Shown here: positions 33,864-41,976 of the stretch, in pieces
How positions within the stretch are numbered: position 1 is the stretch's first letter
Layout: every line of letters begins with the position of its first letter
NCBI GenBank assembly: GCA_016704655.1
Contig: JADIZR010000007.1
Coordinates: forward strand, 226,130 to 290,129
Length of the DNA stretch: 64,000 nucleotides
DNA from: Pseudomonadota bacterium
GTDB taxonomy: Bacteria > Pseudomonadota > Gammaproteobacteria > Steroidobacterales > Steroidobacteraceae
Direction of reading: 5' to 3'
Notes under the pieces: generated by a model
What the model was told of the DNA's origin: nothing
The model's input: the letters and a program-made list of their open reading frames with translations, nothing else
The model's database searches: none
Program-made: the position numbers and the translations under genes

Positions 33864-34916
33864 TCAGTACAGGACAGAGATCAGCGTAAAGCTGACGATG
33901 CCCACGAGCACGGCCGAGAACAGCCCCACGGCCAGCGGCTTGAGGCCGATGGCGCGCAGGCCCTTGATACTGGTGCCGAGACCCACTGCCGCCATGGCGA
34001 TGGCGAGGCAGTACGTCGCCACCTGCTTGACGAAGCCTACAACCGCCTTCCACTGCGCGGGCTCGAGCACGCCGAAAGCACGCTCGCCCATATCGCCGAC
34101 CGTGCGCAGGACGCTCATGGCAGCGAAACCCACGATGAACAGCGGGATCATCGTGTACCACCTGGGCGCCGTGCCACCCTCGCTCGAGCGGCGATGGTAG
34201 AACACCGCCATGATCGGTATCACGACCAGCATGCTCAGATTGCGCACCAGCTTGGTGACTGTGGCGACGTCGAGCGCCTGCGGATCCTTGAAATACTCCT
34301 GGTAGACGAGTCCGGCGCCGGCCACCTGTGCTGTTTCGTGCACCGCCGTGCCGAGGAACATGCCGGAGCGGAACGCATCACCGTCGAACAGCCAGTGCGC
34401 CGCGAACGGATAGGCCAGCATGGCAACCACGCCGAACAGCGTGATGCACGCCACCGCGTAGGCGGTCTCGTCGTCTTTCGCACCGATCGTGGGCGACATC
34501 GCGACGATGGCCGTGGCGCCGCAGATGCTGGTGCCCACGCCGATCAGCGTGCCGAGCCGGTCGGTGAGGCCGACGCGGCGGCTGACGTAGGTGACGATCG
34601 CGATCGCGGCGAGGATGGTGCCGATGATGACGGGCAGGGCCTTCAGGCCGATGGCTCCCGCCTCCACGATCGACAGCCGGATGCCGAGCAGCACGATGCC
34701 GAGGCGCAGGATCCGCACTACGGAGAACTTGATGCCCGGCCGCAGGAATTCCGGCAGCTTGAACAGGTTATTGACGAGGATGCCGAGCAGGATCGCCATC
34801 ATGATGCCGCTGATGGCGCCCTTCTGCAGCCCGAGCGCGGGGGCAAGCACGCCTGCGAGGTACTCGCCGGTCAGGGCAAGGAACAGGGCGAGGAGGAATC
34901 CCCAGATGGCGTTCAT
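33864..34916 (-). CDS. YeiH/PSE-family putative sulfate exporter
   Basis: This 350-residue inner-membrane protein has about ten helices and family blocks LRLGIVLLGIRLSIVEAGAIG, GTSICGATAIVAMSPTIGA and FLGTAVHETAQVAGAG. The family is annotated as putative sulfate exporters (YeiH/UPF0324), without firm proof. Its position, convergent to sorAB and downstream of the FadL gene, suggests export of the sulfate or sulfite end product. An alternative is a general anion channel. Confidence 0.85.
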   Translation of the reverse strand: MNAIWGFLLALFLALTGEYLAGVLAPALGLQKGAISGIMMAILLGILVNNLFKLPEFLRPGIKFSVVRILRLGIVLLGIRLSIVEAGAIGLKALPVIIGTILAAIAIVTYVSRRVGLTDRLGTLIGVGTSICGATAIVAMSPTIGAKDDETAYAVACITLFGVVAMLAYPFAAHWLFDGDAFRSGMFLGTAVHETAQVAGAGLVYQEYFKDPQALDVATVTKLVRNLSMLVVIPIMAVFYHRRSSEGGTAPRWYTMIPLFIVGFAAMSVLRTVGDMGERAFGVLEPAQWKAVVGFVKQVATYCLAIAMAAVGLGTSIKGLRAIGLKPLAVGLFSAVLVGIVSFTLISVLY

Positions 34917-34943
34917 GGTGTCGAGTCTCGTGTATCAGTCACC

Positions 34944-34967
34944 GGCGGCGCGCGGGTGCGCGCCGCC
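34944..34967 (-). terminator. Perfect GC stem-loop between fadL-like and yeiH-like genes
   Basis: GGCGGCGCGC and GCGCGCCGCC form a perfect 10-bp stem with a GGGT loop in the 65-bp gap after the FadL gene. No U-tract follows, so it may attenuate rather than end transcription into the exporter gene, or mark an RNA-processing point. Confidence 0.45.
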
Positions 34968-34981
34968 CCGCGGTCACGGCC

Positions 34982-36391
34982 TCACCGCTTCCAGCTGTAG
35001 CTCACCTCGAGCTCGAACTGGCTCATCGACAGCTCGACCGTCTGCGTCGGGTCGAAATTCTGCGGACCGCTGATGTCGATTTCCGGCGCGTACATGAACG
35101 AGAAGTTGAGTTCGTTGCCGCTGGTTTTCCTGTGCGTGAACCCGACGGTGAAGTGGTCCTCCATCACGCCCGGGGCCAGGATGTTGAACGTCATCTCGCT
35201 CTTCGGGATCGGCTGGTCGGTCGTGCTGTAGCCGGCGCGGAACGTCCATTCGTCGCTGTACTGCCACGATGCGCCCAGCTTGTAGACCGTCATGTCGTCC
35301 CAGCCGAATCCGGCGCCACGATTGCCGCCGAGGCAGCCCTCGAGATCCGTGCCGCCGGGCAGGATCGGGCAGTTGAACAGGTTGGCGATGCCGTTGCTCA
35401 CCGACGGGACGTCGCTGTACTTGATGTCCTGCACGTCGAACATGACCGCCCAGCGTTCATTGGGCTTGATCGCGACGCCGACCGTCCAGGTGGACGGCAT
35501 GTCGAAACCGCCCTGCTCCGCGAACAGGTCCGCGTAGTCGCCCAGCTCGCCCATCGACATCTTGGTCGTGTAGGCGGCGGCGAAGCTGAACAGCTCTGTC
35601 GGGTTCCACTGCAAGCCCACGGAGCCGCCGTACCCGTACGACATGTCGTGCCCGTTGTCGGACAGGTTCCTGGGCGCCTGGCCGCCGGTTGCCGGGTTGA
35701 ACGTCGAGACGTAGGTGCGGGTGAACGGCGCGAAGTTGTCGAGACCCCGTGCCTCGAAACGCTGCAGCGCGAAGATTGCCGAGGCACCGACCGAGAACTG
35801 GTCGGAAATCTTGCGGGCGTAGGTGAGGTTGAGGAAGCCCTGCATGAGGTCAACGCCGGCCGTGCCGTCGCCGAAGGTGCCGGGCAGTGTGACCGGTGTG
35901 GTCACGCCCGGGTTCATGCCGAAGTACGGATCGTAGGTGACCGTGCCGCCGACCCACTTCGTGTTCATGCCGCCGCGCGCGTAAAAGGCCAGCGCGAGGT
36001 TGTCCACGTCGGTGAGCTTCCAGTTCATGCCCACGTAGGGGATGGGGAAGAACTCGTTCTCGCTGCTCAGGTCGTTCGGGCCGACCGTGAGCAGGCATTG
36101 GCCCGGAGCGAAGCAGGCACCAGGCGCCTGGCTCGGCGTGGTCTTGTAATCGCGCATCGGACTGAAGATGCCGAGACCCGCCTCGATGGCTTCGTCCAGG
36201 AACGCGATGCCCGCCGGGTTCGTGGCGAGGCTCATCAGCTCCTGCGGGTTGGCGCTGCCCGCGCCCGCCTGGCCTTTGCTCTTGGTACCCGTGCCGGTCG
36301 TGTAGTACCCGTTGGTCGCGGACGCACTGCCCGCGGCGAGTGTCAGCGCGACGAACAGCCCGACGAGATTTCGGCCTTGCAGCTTGCTCAT
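34982..36391 (-). CDS. FadL/TodX-family outer-membrane transporter
   Basis: This 469-residue outer-membrane beta-barrel of the OmpP1/FadL family has a signal peptide ending near ASA-TNGYY and the family N-terminal hatch region with SLATNPAGIAFL. Strands with alternating aromatic residues follow, and it ends in a barrel-type strand VSYSWKR rather than with a terminal Phe. FadL proteins admit hydrophobic substrates such as fatty acids or aromatics. Here the gene lies in the sulfur region behind an operator of the shared type, so uptake of a hydrophobic sulfur species is a possibility worth testing, though nothing in the sequence proves it. Confidence 0.88.
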   Translation of the reverse strand: MSKLQGRNLVGLFVALTLAAGSASATNGYYTTGTGTKSKGQAGAGSANPQELMSLATNPAGIAFLDEAIEAGLGIFSPMRDYKTTPSQAPGACFAPGQCLLTVGPNDLSSENEFFPIPYVGMNWKLTDVDNLALAFYARGGMNTKWVGGTVTYDPYFGMNPGVTTPVTLPGTFGDGTAGVDLMQGFLNLTYARKISDQFSVGASAIFALQRFEARGLDNFAPFTRTYVSTFNPATGGQAPRNLSDNGHDMSYGYGGSVGLQWNPTELFSFAAAYTTKMSMGELGDYADLFAEQGGFDMPSTWTVGVAIKPNERWAVMFDVQDIKYSDVPSVSNGIANLFNCPILPGGTDLEGCLGGNRGAGFGWDDMTVYKLGASWQYSDEWTFRAGYSTTDQPIPKSEMTFNILAPGVMEDHFTVGFTHRKTSGNELNFSFMYAPEIDISGPQNFDPTQTVELSMSQFELEVSYSWKR

Positions 36392-36432
36392 GAAGTCTCC
36401 TCTGACCGTGCCTGCGGTCGCGTATGAGATAA

Positions 36433-36448
36433 ATTAGATAACGCTGAA
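36433..36448. promoter_or_regulatory. Candidate ArsR operator upstream of the FadL-type gene
   Basis: ATTAGATAACGCTGAA matches the shared palindrome at 8 of 10 half-site positions and lies 41 bp upstream of the fadL-like start. The right half continues as CTGAATT, comparable to CTAAATT at the pdo site. Confidence 0.5.
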
Positions 36449-36543
36449 TTGTCGGCGTGAGCGACGTTCCGCCGCTACCCGGGCTTTCCATTACCTGCCT
36501 GCTTGATGCAGCAACCGTTGCCTGCAGGCAACGAATGCCGGCC

Positions 36544-36771
36544 TCAGGCCTTGCGCTTCAGCACAAAGCGGTAGACGTTGCCATCGACGGACTGCTCGAC
36601 GAGTTCGTGACCCGTCGTGCGGCTGAAGGCCGCGAAATCCTTCACGGCGCCAGGATCGGTCGCCAGGATCTCGAGGGTAGCGCCGGCAGGCATCGCCGTA
36701 AGCGCCTTCTTGGCCTTGAGGATCGGCAGCGGGCAGTTCAGCCCTTTCGCGTCCAGTGTCTGGTCAGCCAT
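36544..36771 (-). CDS. tusA: TusA-family sulfur carrier protein
   Basis: TusA carries sulfane sulfur as a persulfide on the Cys of the CPxP motif; here LNCPLPILKAKKAL gives C13. The 75-residue protein has the family fold and the final FVLKRK strand. In sulfur oxidizers TusA works with DsrE proteins to feed the Dsr or sHdr pathways. It is 31 bp downstream of dsrE2 and probably cotranscribed with it. Confidence 0.95.
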   Translation of the reverse strand: MADQTLDAKGLNCPLPILKAKKALTAMPAGATLEILATDPGAVKDFAAFSRTTGHELVEQSVDGNVYRFVLKRKA

Positions 36772-36802
36772 GGTGCAGTTTGGCTCCGTGGTCGTTGGAG
36801 TT

Positions 36803-37297
36803 TCAGATGAACAGGTTGATCTCGGACTGGGTCGCGACCTCGATGTAGGTCGCGGCGCCGCCGAGCTCGATGCCGGGAATCATGTCGTCGAGCGTGTACT
36901 CGAACAGGTCCATCGTCATCTGGCAGGCGATCATGCGCACCTCGGATTCGAGGGCGAGCGCCCGCAGTTCGGGGATCGAGGCGACCCCTTTCTTTTTCAT
37001 CATGTTCTGCATCATCACGGTGGCCCCGGCGTCGACACCCGGGATCATCGAGGCGAAGTTAGGCATGCCCATGTGCCCGCCCATCATCGGCATCTTCATC
37101 GCCGGGTTGCCGAGCGGCGTCATTTTCAGGTCGAGATCCTTGAGCAGCAGGGACAAGCCGTAGAACGTGAAGAACAGCGTCACGTTGAGCCCCATCGCTG
37201 CCGCCGTCGTCGACAGGATGAACGGCGGGTACGCCCAGTCGAGCGAACCCTTGGTGACGATGATGGACATGCTCTTGGTGCCAGACGAATCAGTCAT
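36803..37297 (-). CDS. dsrE2: DsrE2-family sulfur-transfer protein
   Basis: This 164-residue DsrE-fold protein is of the DsrE2 type. It carries the conserved MIACQMTMDLF segment with C125 and an internal hydrophobic stretch with Met/Gly-rich PMMGGHMGMPNFASM, as seen in membrane-linked DsrE2 proteins. It likely exchanges sulfane sulfur with the adjacent TusA. The ATG at 37297 is chosen since MTDSSGTKSMSIIV matches family starts; the longer frame extends into the divergent promoter region and HDAC gene. It is divergent from the HDAC/lipoate operon with an operator between them. Confidence 0.92.
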   Translation of the reverse strand: MTDSSGTKSMSIIVTKGSLDWAYPPFILSTTAAAMGLNVTLFFTFYGLSLLLKDLDLKMTPLGNPAMKMPMMGGHMGMPNFASMIPGVDAGATVMMQNMMKKKGVASIPELRALALESEVRMIACQMTMDLFEYTLDDMIPGIELGGAATYIEVATQSEINLFI

Positions 37298-37355
37298 GGA
37301 CGACTCCCCGCAGGATGTTCGTTGGATCTTCGGGCAAACTAACAGAGACCTCTTT

Positions 37356-37371
37356 ATTAGCAAAGTCGAAT
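37356..37371. promoter_or_regulatory. Candidate ArsR operator, dsrE2/HDAC divergent region
   Basis: ATTAGCAAAGTCGAAT matches the shared palindrome at 9 of 10 half-site positions. It sits 58 bp upstream of dsrE2 and 16 bp upstream of the HDAC open frame, so it could control sulfur-carrier and lipoate-assembly genes together. Confidence 0.6.
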
Positions 37372-37387
37372 AACTTACCCTTGGTCC

Positions 37388-38572
37388 GTGAACGATAGGT
37401 GTTTTCCACGGCAATTCTTGCGGCATTGCAACATCGCCGCAACGGCGGGAAGCGCGCCACCGGTGCTCGTTGGCAGTCCGTTCTGCCGGGCACAGGGCTT
37501 CGGACGCAATCATCCGCTGGCCATTCCAAGGGTCGCGACCGTGCTGCGCCTGTGCGAGGAACTCGGCTGGGTCGACGAGTCGTCGATGCGTGAAGCGCCC
37601 GCGGCGGATCTCGCCAGCCTGGTTCGATTCCACGATCGCGAATACGTCTCAGCACTCCGCGACGCCGACGCGGCCGGACAGGTCACCGCTGCCGTGCGCG
37701 AGCGCTTTGGCTTCGGCACCCTGGAGAATCCGCTGTTTCCCGGCGTGTTCGCCCGCGCCGCGACGGCCGTTGGCGGCTCGATCCTTGCAGCCGAACTCGC
37801 GCTCGACGGGCGCGTCGTGTTCCACCCGGCCGGAGGCACTCACCACGGCCGGCCAGGCCGGGCCAGCGGCTTCTGCTATTTCAACGATCCGGTCTTCGCC
37901 ATCCTGACCCTGCTCGAGCACGGCGTGCAGCGCGTGCTGTACGTCGATCTCGACGCGCACCACGGCGATGGCGTGCAGGATGCCTTCGCCGGCAACCCGG
38001 CAGTGCTGACGATCTCTGTGCATGAAGGCGGCCGCTGGCCGCACTCGGGCGCGGCTGACGACACGGGCGGAGGCAACGCGATCAACCTGCCCGTACCGCC
38101 CGGATTCAACGACAGCGAACTGGAATTCCTGCTGCAGCATCTCGTGCTGCCTGCCGCGGAGGCCTTCAAGCCGCAGGCTGTCGTGATCACCTGCGGCACG
38201 GATGCACTGGACGGCGATCCGCTGTCACGCCTGGCGCTCAGCAATGGCGCACTGTGGAACGCAGTTGAACGCCTCGTCGAGCCGGTCGGACCGGCGGTGG
38301 TACTGGGTGGCGGCGGGTACAACCCGTGGACGCTGGCACGGTGCTGGACCGGACTCTGGGGCCGATTGTCCGGATGCGACATCCCGGCGACACTGCCATC
38401 AGCCGCAGGAAGAATCCTGGCGGAGCTGCAATGCGACCTCGTCGACGACGAGGATGTTCGCCCGGAGTGGTTGACGACGCTGGCGGATTCACCGAACGTG
38501 GGAGCAGTCCGCAAGGACGTACACGACCTCGTGGCGACACACGAGCGACGGAGGCTGCATGAACTGGCTTGA
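37388..38572 (+). CDS. Histone-deacetylase-family hydrolase (AcuC-like)
   Basis: This class I/II-type HDAC-fold zinc amidohydrolase has the His dyad H152-H153 in GGTHHGRPG and zinc ligands D189 and H191 in VDLDAHHGDG. The third Asp lies in CGTDALDGDP, and the catalytic Tyr is in LGGGGYNPW. In bacteria such proteins deacylate lysines (for example AcuC on acetyl-CoA synthetase) or small acyl-polyamines. It overlaps lipS1 by 14 bp, which ties it to lipoate assembly; removal of a lipoyl or precursor acyl group from a lysine is a reasonable hypothesis but unproven. The 394-residue frame may start later, for example at GTG 37463, where family homology (VLVGSPFC) begins. Confidence 0.85.
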   Translation: MNDRCFPRQFLRHCNIAATAGSAPPVLVGSPFCRAQGFGRNHPLAIPRVATVLRLCEELGWVDESSMREAPAADLASLVRFHDREYVSALRDADAAGQVTAAVRERFGFGTLENPLFPGVFARAATAVGGSILAAELALDGRVVFHPAGGTHHGRPGRASGFCYFNDPVFAILTLLEHGVQRVLYVDLDAHHGDGVQDAFAGNPAVLTISVHEGGRWPHSGAADDTGGGNAINLPVPPGFNDSELEFLLQHLVLPAAEAFKPQAVVITCGTDALDGDPLSRLALSNGALWNAVERLVEPVGPAVVLGGGGYNPWTLARCWTGLWGRLSGCDIPATLPSAAGRILAELQCDLVDDEDVRPEWLTTLADSPNVGAVRKDVHDLVATHERRRLHELA

Positions 38573-39596
38573 ATCCATGGCACGGATCGAGGACCTCGAG
38601 GATGTCCAACTGGACGCCGGGCTGGTCGCGGAGTTCGAGGCCGCCGCAGCGGGTGTGCCGGCGCGACCGATCCGTTTCTCCACGCCGACGTTCAAGGATT
38701 ACGCGAGCACCGAACTTGCGGGCTGCTCGAAGAACAGCTTTCCGTCCTTCTCGATCACGGCAGGCGCCTGCGGCCTCAACTGCGATCATTGCCGGGCGGA
38801 AATCCTCAAGCCGATGCTGCCCGCCACCTCGCCGGCGATGCTCGACCAGAAGGTGCGCCACCTGGTTGCCACCCAGGGACTGCAGGGCTTCCTGCTTTCC
38901 GGCGGCTCGAACCGGCGCAACGAAATCCCGTACGAGCGCTACTACCCGGTCGTCGAGCAGCTGAAACGCGATTTTCCAGACATGAAGATCGCGATCCACA
39001 CCGCGCTGACCGACGAGCGCGGCGCCCGCTCGATGGAGGCCGCGGGCGTCGACACGGCGATGATGGACGTGATCGGCGCCGACGCGACGATCCGCGAGGT
39101 TTATCACCTCGACCGCCCGGTGGAAGACTTCGAAGCCACCCTGGCGGCGTTGTGCGCGACCTCGATGGAAATCAGTCCGCACATCGTCATCGGCCTGCAC
39201 TACGGCCGCATCCTCGGTGAGCCGAACGCGCTGGACATCGTCAGCCGCTATGCGCTCAACGCACTCGTGCTGGTGGTCGTCATGCCCTTCTACGCCAAGC
39301 CGGGGCTCTACGCCGTGCCCGACACGGGCGATGTCGGCAGGATCTTCCTCGAGGCACGCCGGCGCCTCGCCGACCGGCAGGTGCTGCTCGGTTGCGCACG
39401 ACCTCCCGGCCTGCACAAGCGCGTAACGGACACCTACGCGGTGATGGCCGGCCTCGACGGCATCGCTTTCCCGGCGGATGGGGCCGTCGCGGTTGCAAAC
39501 GCGATCGGGCGGCCGTTCCACCAGGAACACGCCTGCTGTTCGATCAAACTGGGAGCCGCCCCGCGGCCCGCGCAATCCCGCACCTGCGCCGCCTGA
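38559..39596 (+). CDS. lipS1: Radical SAM protein LipS1 (lipoyl synthase component)
   Basis: This 345-residue radical SAM protein has the cluster motif CGLNCDHC with C71, C75 and C78. LipS1 and LipS2 together insert the two sulfurs of lipoate into a bound octanoyl group, replacing the usual LipA, in organisms with the sLpl(AB) pathway. The assignment rests on the motif, length and position next to lipS2 and the ligase. It is translationally coupled to the HDAC gene. Its product should modify LbpA encoded at 54881. Confidence 0.85.
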   Translation: MNWLESMARIEDLEDVQLDAGLVAEFEAAAAGVPARPIRFSTPTFKDYASTELAGCSKNSFPSFSITAGACGLNCDHCRAEILKPMLPATSPAMLDQKVRHLVATQGLQGFLLSGGSNRRNEIPYERYYPVVEQLKRDFPDMKIAIHTALTDERGARSMEAAGVDTAMMDVIGADATIREVYHLDRPVEDFEATLAALCATSMEISPHIVIGLHYGRILGEPNALDIVSRYALNALVLVVVMPFYAKPGLYAVPDTGDVGRIFLEARRRLADRQVLLGCARPPGLHKRVTDTYAVMAGLDGIAFPADGAVAVANAIGRPFHQEHACCSIKLGAAPRPAQSRTCAA

Positions 39597-39627
39597 CGGC
39601 GCGCGGATCACACGCAGGACTACGAAC

Positions 39628-40887
39628 ATGAGTTGCATCAAGCAGAGGGCGGACGCCGTGGACGCAATGCCGGCCGGCGATCGATCTTTCAATGCATTCG
39701 AGGACATGCAGCCGCGAATGCCGCTCGCTACGCCCGTCGAGGCCCGCAACGGCCGGCGCGTGAAAGAGGCGGCCGTGCCGCCGCAGGGCGTGTACCTGCC
39801 GAACAACAACGTGTTGACGCCGCAGATGCGCTCGCCCGAGTACGTGCAGATGTCGAATGCGGCGGCGATCACGCTCGGCATCATGGCGGGCAGGATGCAC
39901 CGCTGCGGCTGCACGCGGTGCCTGAACCTGCTGCTCACTTACCCGGAGGGCTGCCGCGCGAACTGCGCCTACTGCGGTCTGGCGCGGCACCGCGAAGCAG
40001 ACCGCGACTACGCCGACCGCAACTTCATCCGCGTCGACTGGCCCGCGGTGCCGATGGCCGAGATCGTCGACAAGGTCGCGCGGAGCGGCGACCAGACCCC
40101 GTTCCATCGCATGTGCATCTCGATGATCACCCATCCGCGTTCCGACGCAGATACCGTGGCGGTGCTCAAGGCGTGGACGTCACGGATCGACCCGGCGACG
40201 ATCCCGGTCTCGATCCTGTCGAATCCCACGACGATGGAGCGCGACGACGTGCGACGCCTGCGCGATCTCGGCGCCGACATCTTCACCGTGGCGCTGGACG
40301 CCGCGACGCCGGAACTTTTCGACCGCACCCGCGGCAAGGGCGTGAAGTCGCCGCACAAGTGGCAGAAGTACTGGGAAATCCTGCTGCACGCCCGCGACGT
40401 TTTCGGCCCGCAGAAATTCGGCGCCCACATCATCGTCGGCATGGGCGAGACCGAGCACGAGGTGCTGGCGCTGGTGCAGCAACTGGTCGATCTCGGCGGC
40501 CACAGCCACCTGTTCTGCTTCTTCCCGGAGCAGGGATCGCTGATGGACCACCTGCCGGCGACGCCGCGCGACCAGTGGCGGCGCGTGCAGCTGGCACGCT
40601 ACCTGATCGACTACGCGGGTGTCCGCGTGGACCAGATGTCGTTCGACGCTGAAGGGCGCGTGACGGGTTACGGCCTGGCGCCGGCCGAGATCGACCGGGT
40701 GATCGCCGACGGCGTTGCGTTCCGGACCTCGGGCTGCCCGGGCAAGTTCCGTGACGACGTCTCCGCGTGCGACCGGCCCTACGGCGACTCGCCGCCCAGC
40801 AACATCGCCAGCTATCCGTTCCAGCCGAACAAGCAGGACCTGCGCAAGATCCGCCGCCAGCTCAAGATCCCCGTCGTGCAGGGCTGA
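39628..40887 (+). CDS. lipS2: Radical SAM protein LipS2 (lipoyl synthase component)
   Basis: This 419-residue radical SAM enzyme has the cluster motif CRANCAYC (C109, C113, C116). A second upstream cysteine group CGCTRC (C93, C95, C98) could bind the auxiliary Fe-S cluster that donates sulfur, by analogy with lipoyl synthases. The BioB-like stretch IVGMGETEHEVL follows. The ATG at 39628 is chosen from the spacing to lipS1 (31 bp). With LipS1 it should perform the two C-H to C-S steps on octanoyl-LbpA. Confidence 0.85.
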   Translation: MSCIKQRADAVDAMPAGDRSFNAFEDMQPRMPLATPVEARNGRRVKEAAVPPQGVYLPNNNVLTPQMRSPEYVQMSNAAAITLGIMAGRMHRCGCTRCLNLLLTYPEGCRANCAYCGLARHREADRDYADRNFIRVDWPAVPMAEIVDKVARSGDQTPFHRMCISMITHPRSDADTVAVLKAWTSRIDPATIPVSILSNPTTMERDDVRRLRDLGADIFTVALDAATPELFDRTRGKGVKSPHKWQKYWEILLHARDVFGPQKFGAHIIVGMGETEHEVLALVQQLVDLGGHSHLFCFFPEQGSLMDHLPATPRDQWRRVQLARYLIDYAGVRVDQMSFDAEGRVTGYGLAPAEIDRVIADGVAFRTSGCPGKFRDDVSACDRPYGDSPPSNIASYPFQPNKQDLRKIRRQLKIPVVQG

Positions 40888-40893
40888 CACGCC

Positions 40894-41976
40894 ATGGCCG
40901 GGCGATTCCGCGTCGTCGATACCGGGGTCCTGGAGGGCCGGTTCAACATCGCGATCGACCAGGCGATGATTGAAGAGCACCAGGCCGGACGCATCCCCGA
41001 CACGATCCGGTTCATGCGCTTTCCGCCCACGGCGCTGATCGGCAGGCACCAGGCACTGCGACAGGAAATCGACGTCGATCACTGTCGCACCCATGGCATC
41101 GGCATCGTTCGGCGCATCACCGGCGGCGGTGCGATCTACCTCGACGAAGGCCAGCTGGGCTGGGGCCTGGTGTTCCAGCGCAAGGCGCTGGGCCTGCCGT
41201 CCCTCGCCGATGTCGCCAGCCACATCTGCCAGGCCGTGGCTGCAGGATTGCAGCGGCTGGGAGTCGACGCACGCTACCGGCCCCGCAATGACATCGAAGT
41301 GGACGGGCGCAAGATCAGCGGCACAGGCGGCTTCTTCGACGGCGATACGCTGATCTACCAGGGCACGGTGCTGGTGGACATGGATCCCGCCGCCATGGTC
41401 GCGGCACTGCGCGTGCCGCGCGCCAAGCTGGAAAAACGCCAGCTCGACTCGGCGGCGCAGCGCGTCGTCACCTTGCGCGAACTGCTCGGGCCAGCTACAC
41501 CCGGTTTGCCGGCCATCCAGCGCGCGCTACTGGAGGCCTTCAGCGAGCGTTTCGACCTGGCCTGGCACTCGGAGCCGTTGACTGCAGCCGAGGAGACCCT
41601 CGCCCGCGAGCATTTCCGCGCGGAGATCGGCACTGACGAGTTCGTTGCGCAGGTCGACGATCCCGCGAGCGACGGCGATTTCGCCATCGGCACGCAGACC
41701 GGTGCGGGCGGCACCGTGACCACCTATGTGAGGCTCGAGGGCGTCGCACGCAAGCGCATCGGCCAGGCACTCATCACGGGCGATTTTTTCGTGGCGCCGC
41801 CGCGCGTAGTGTTCGACCTCGAGGCGGCGTTGCGCGGCGCCTATGTCGCCGATGCCGACGCGATCATGGAGCGATTCTTCCGTGAACGACCGATCAACGC
41901 CCTGAGCGTGACGGCCGCCGATTTCCGTGCATCGCTCGACGGCGCGCTGGCTGCCGCCGGGGCCCCGCGCCCGTGA
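40894..41976 (+). CDS. slpl(AB): Lipoate/octanoate-protein ligase sLpl(AB)
   Basis: This 360-residue member of the LplA/LipB/BirA fold attaches octanoate or lipoate to the lysine of a lipoyl domain with ATP. Motifs are GRHQALRQEID, the adenylate loop RRITGGGAIYLDEGQLGW and the lysine segment DGRKISGTGGFF. A C-terminal accessory domain from about residue 250 corresponds to the LplB-like part, so both functions are in one chain. It belongs to the special ligase type found next to lbpA and sHdr genes. It starts 6 bp after lipS2. Confidence 0.88.
   Translation: MAGRFRVVDTGVLEGRFNIAIDQAMIEEHQAGRIPDTIRFMRFPPTALIGRHQALRQEIDVDHCRTHGIGIVRRITGGGAIYLDEGQLGWGLVFQRKALGLPSLADVASHICQAVAAGLQRLGVDARYRPRNDIEVDGRKISGTGGFFDGDTLIYQGTVLVDMDPAAMVAALRVPRAKLEKRQLDSAAQRVVTLRELLGPATPGLPAIQRALLEAFSERFDLAWHSEPLTAAEETLAREHFRAEIGTDEFVAQVDDPASDGDFAIGTQTGAGGTVTTYVRLEGVARKRIGQALITGDFFVAPPRVVFDLEAALRGAYVADADAIMERFFRERPINALSVTAADFRASLDGALAAAGAPRP

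Noticed and set aside
37299..37633. Longer N-terminus for DsrE2
   Set aside because: The extension lies in the divergent promoter and the HDAC coding region and shows no DsrE similarity.
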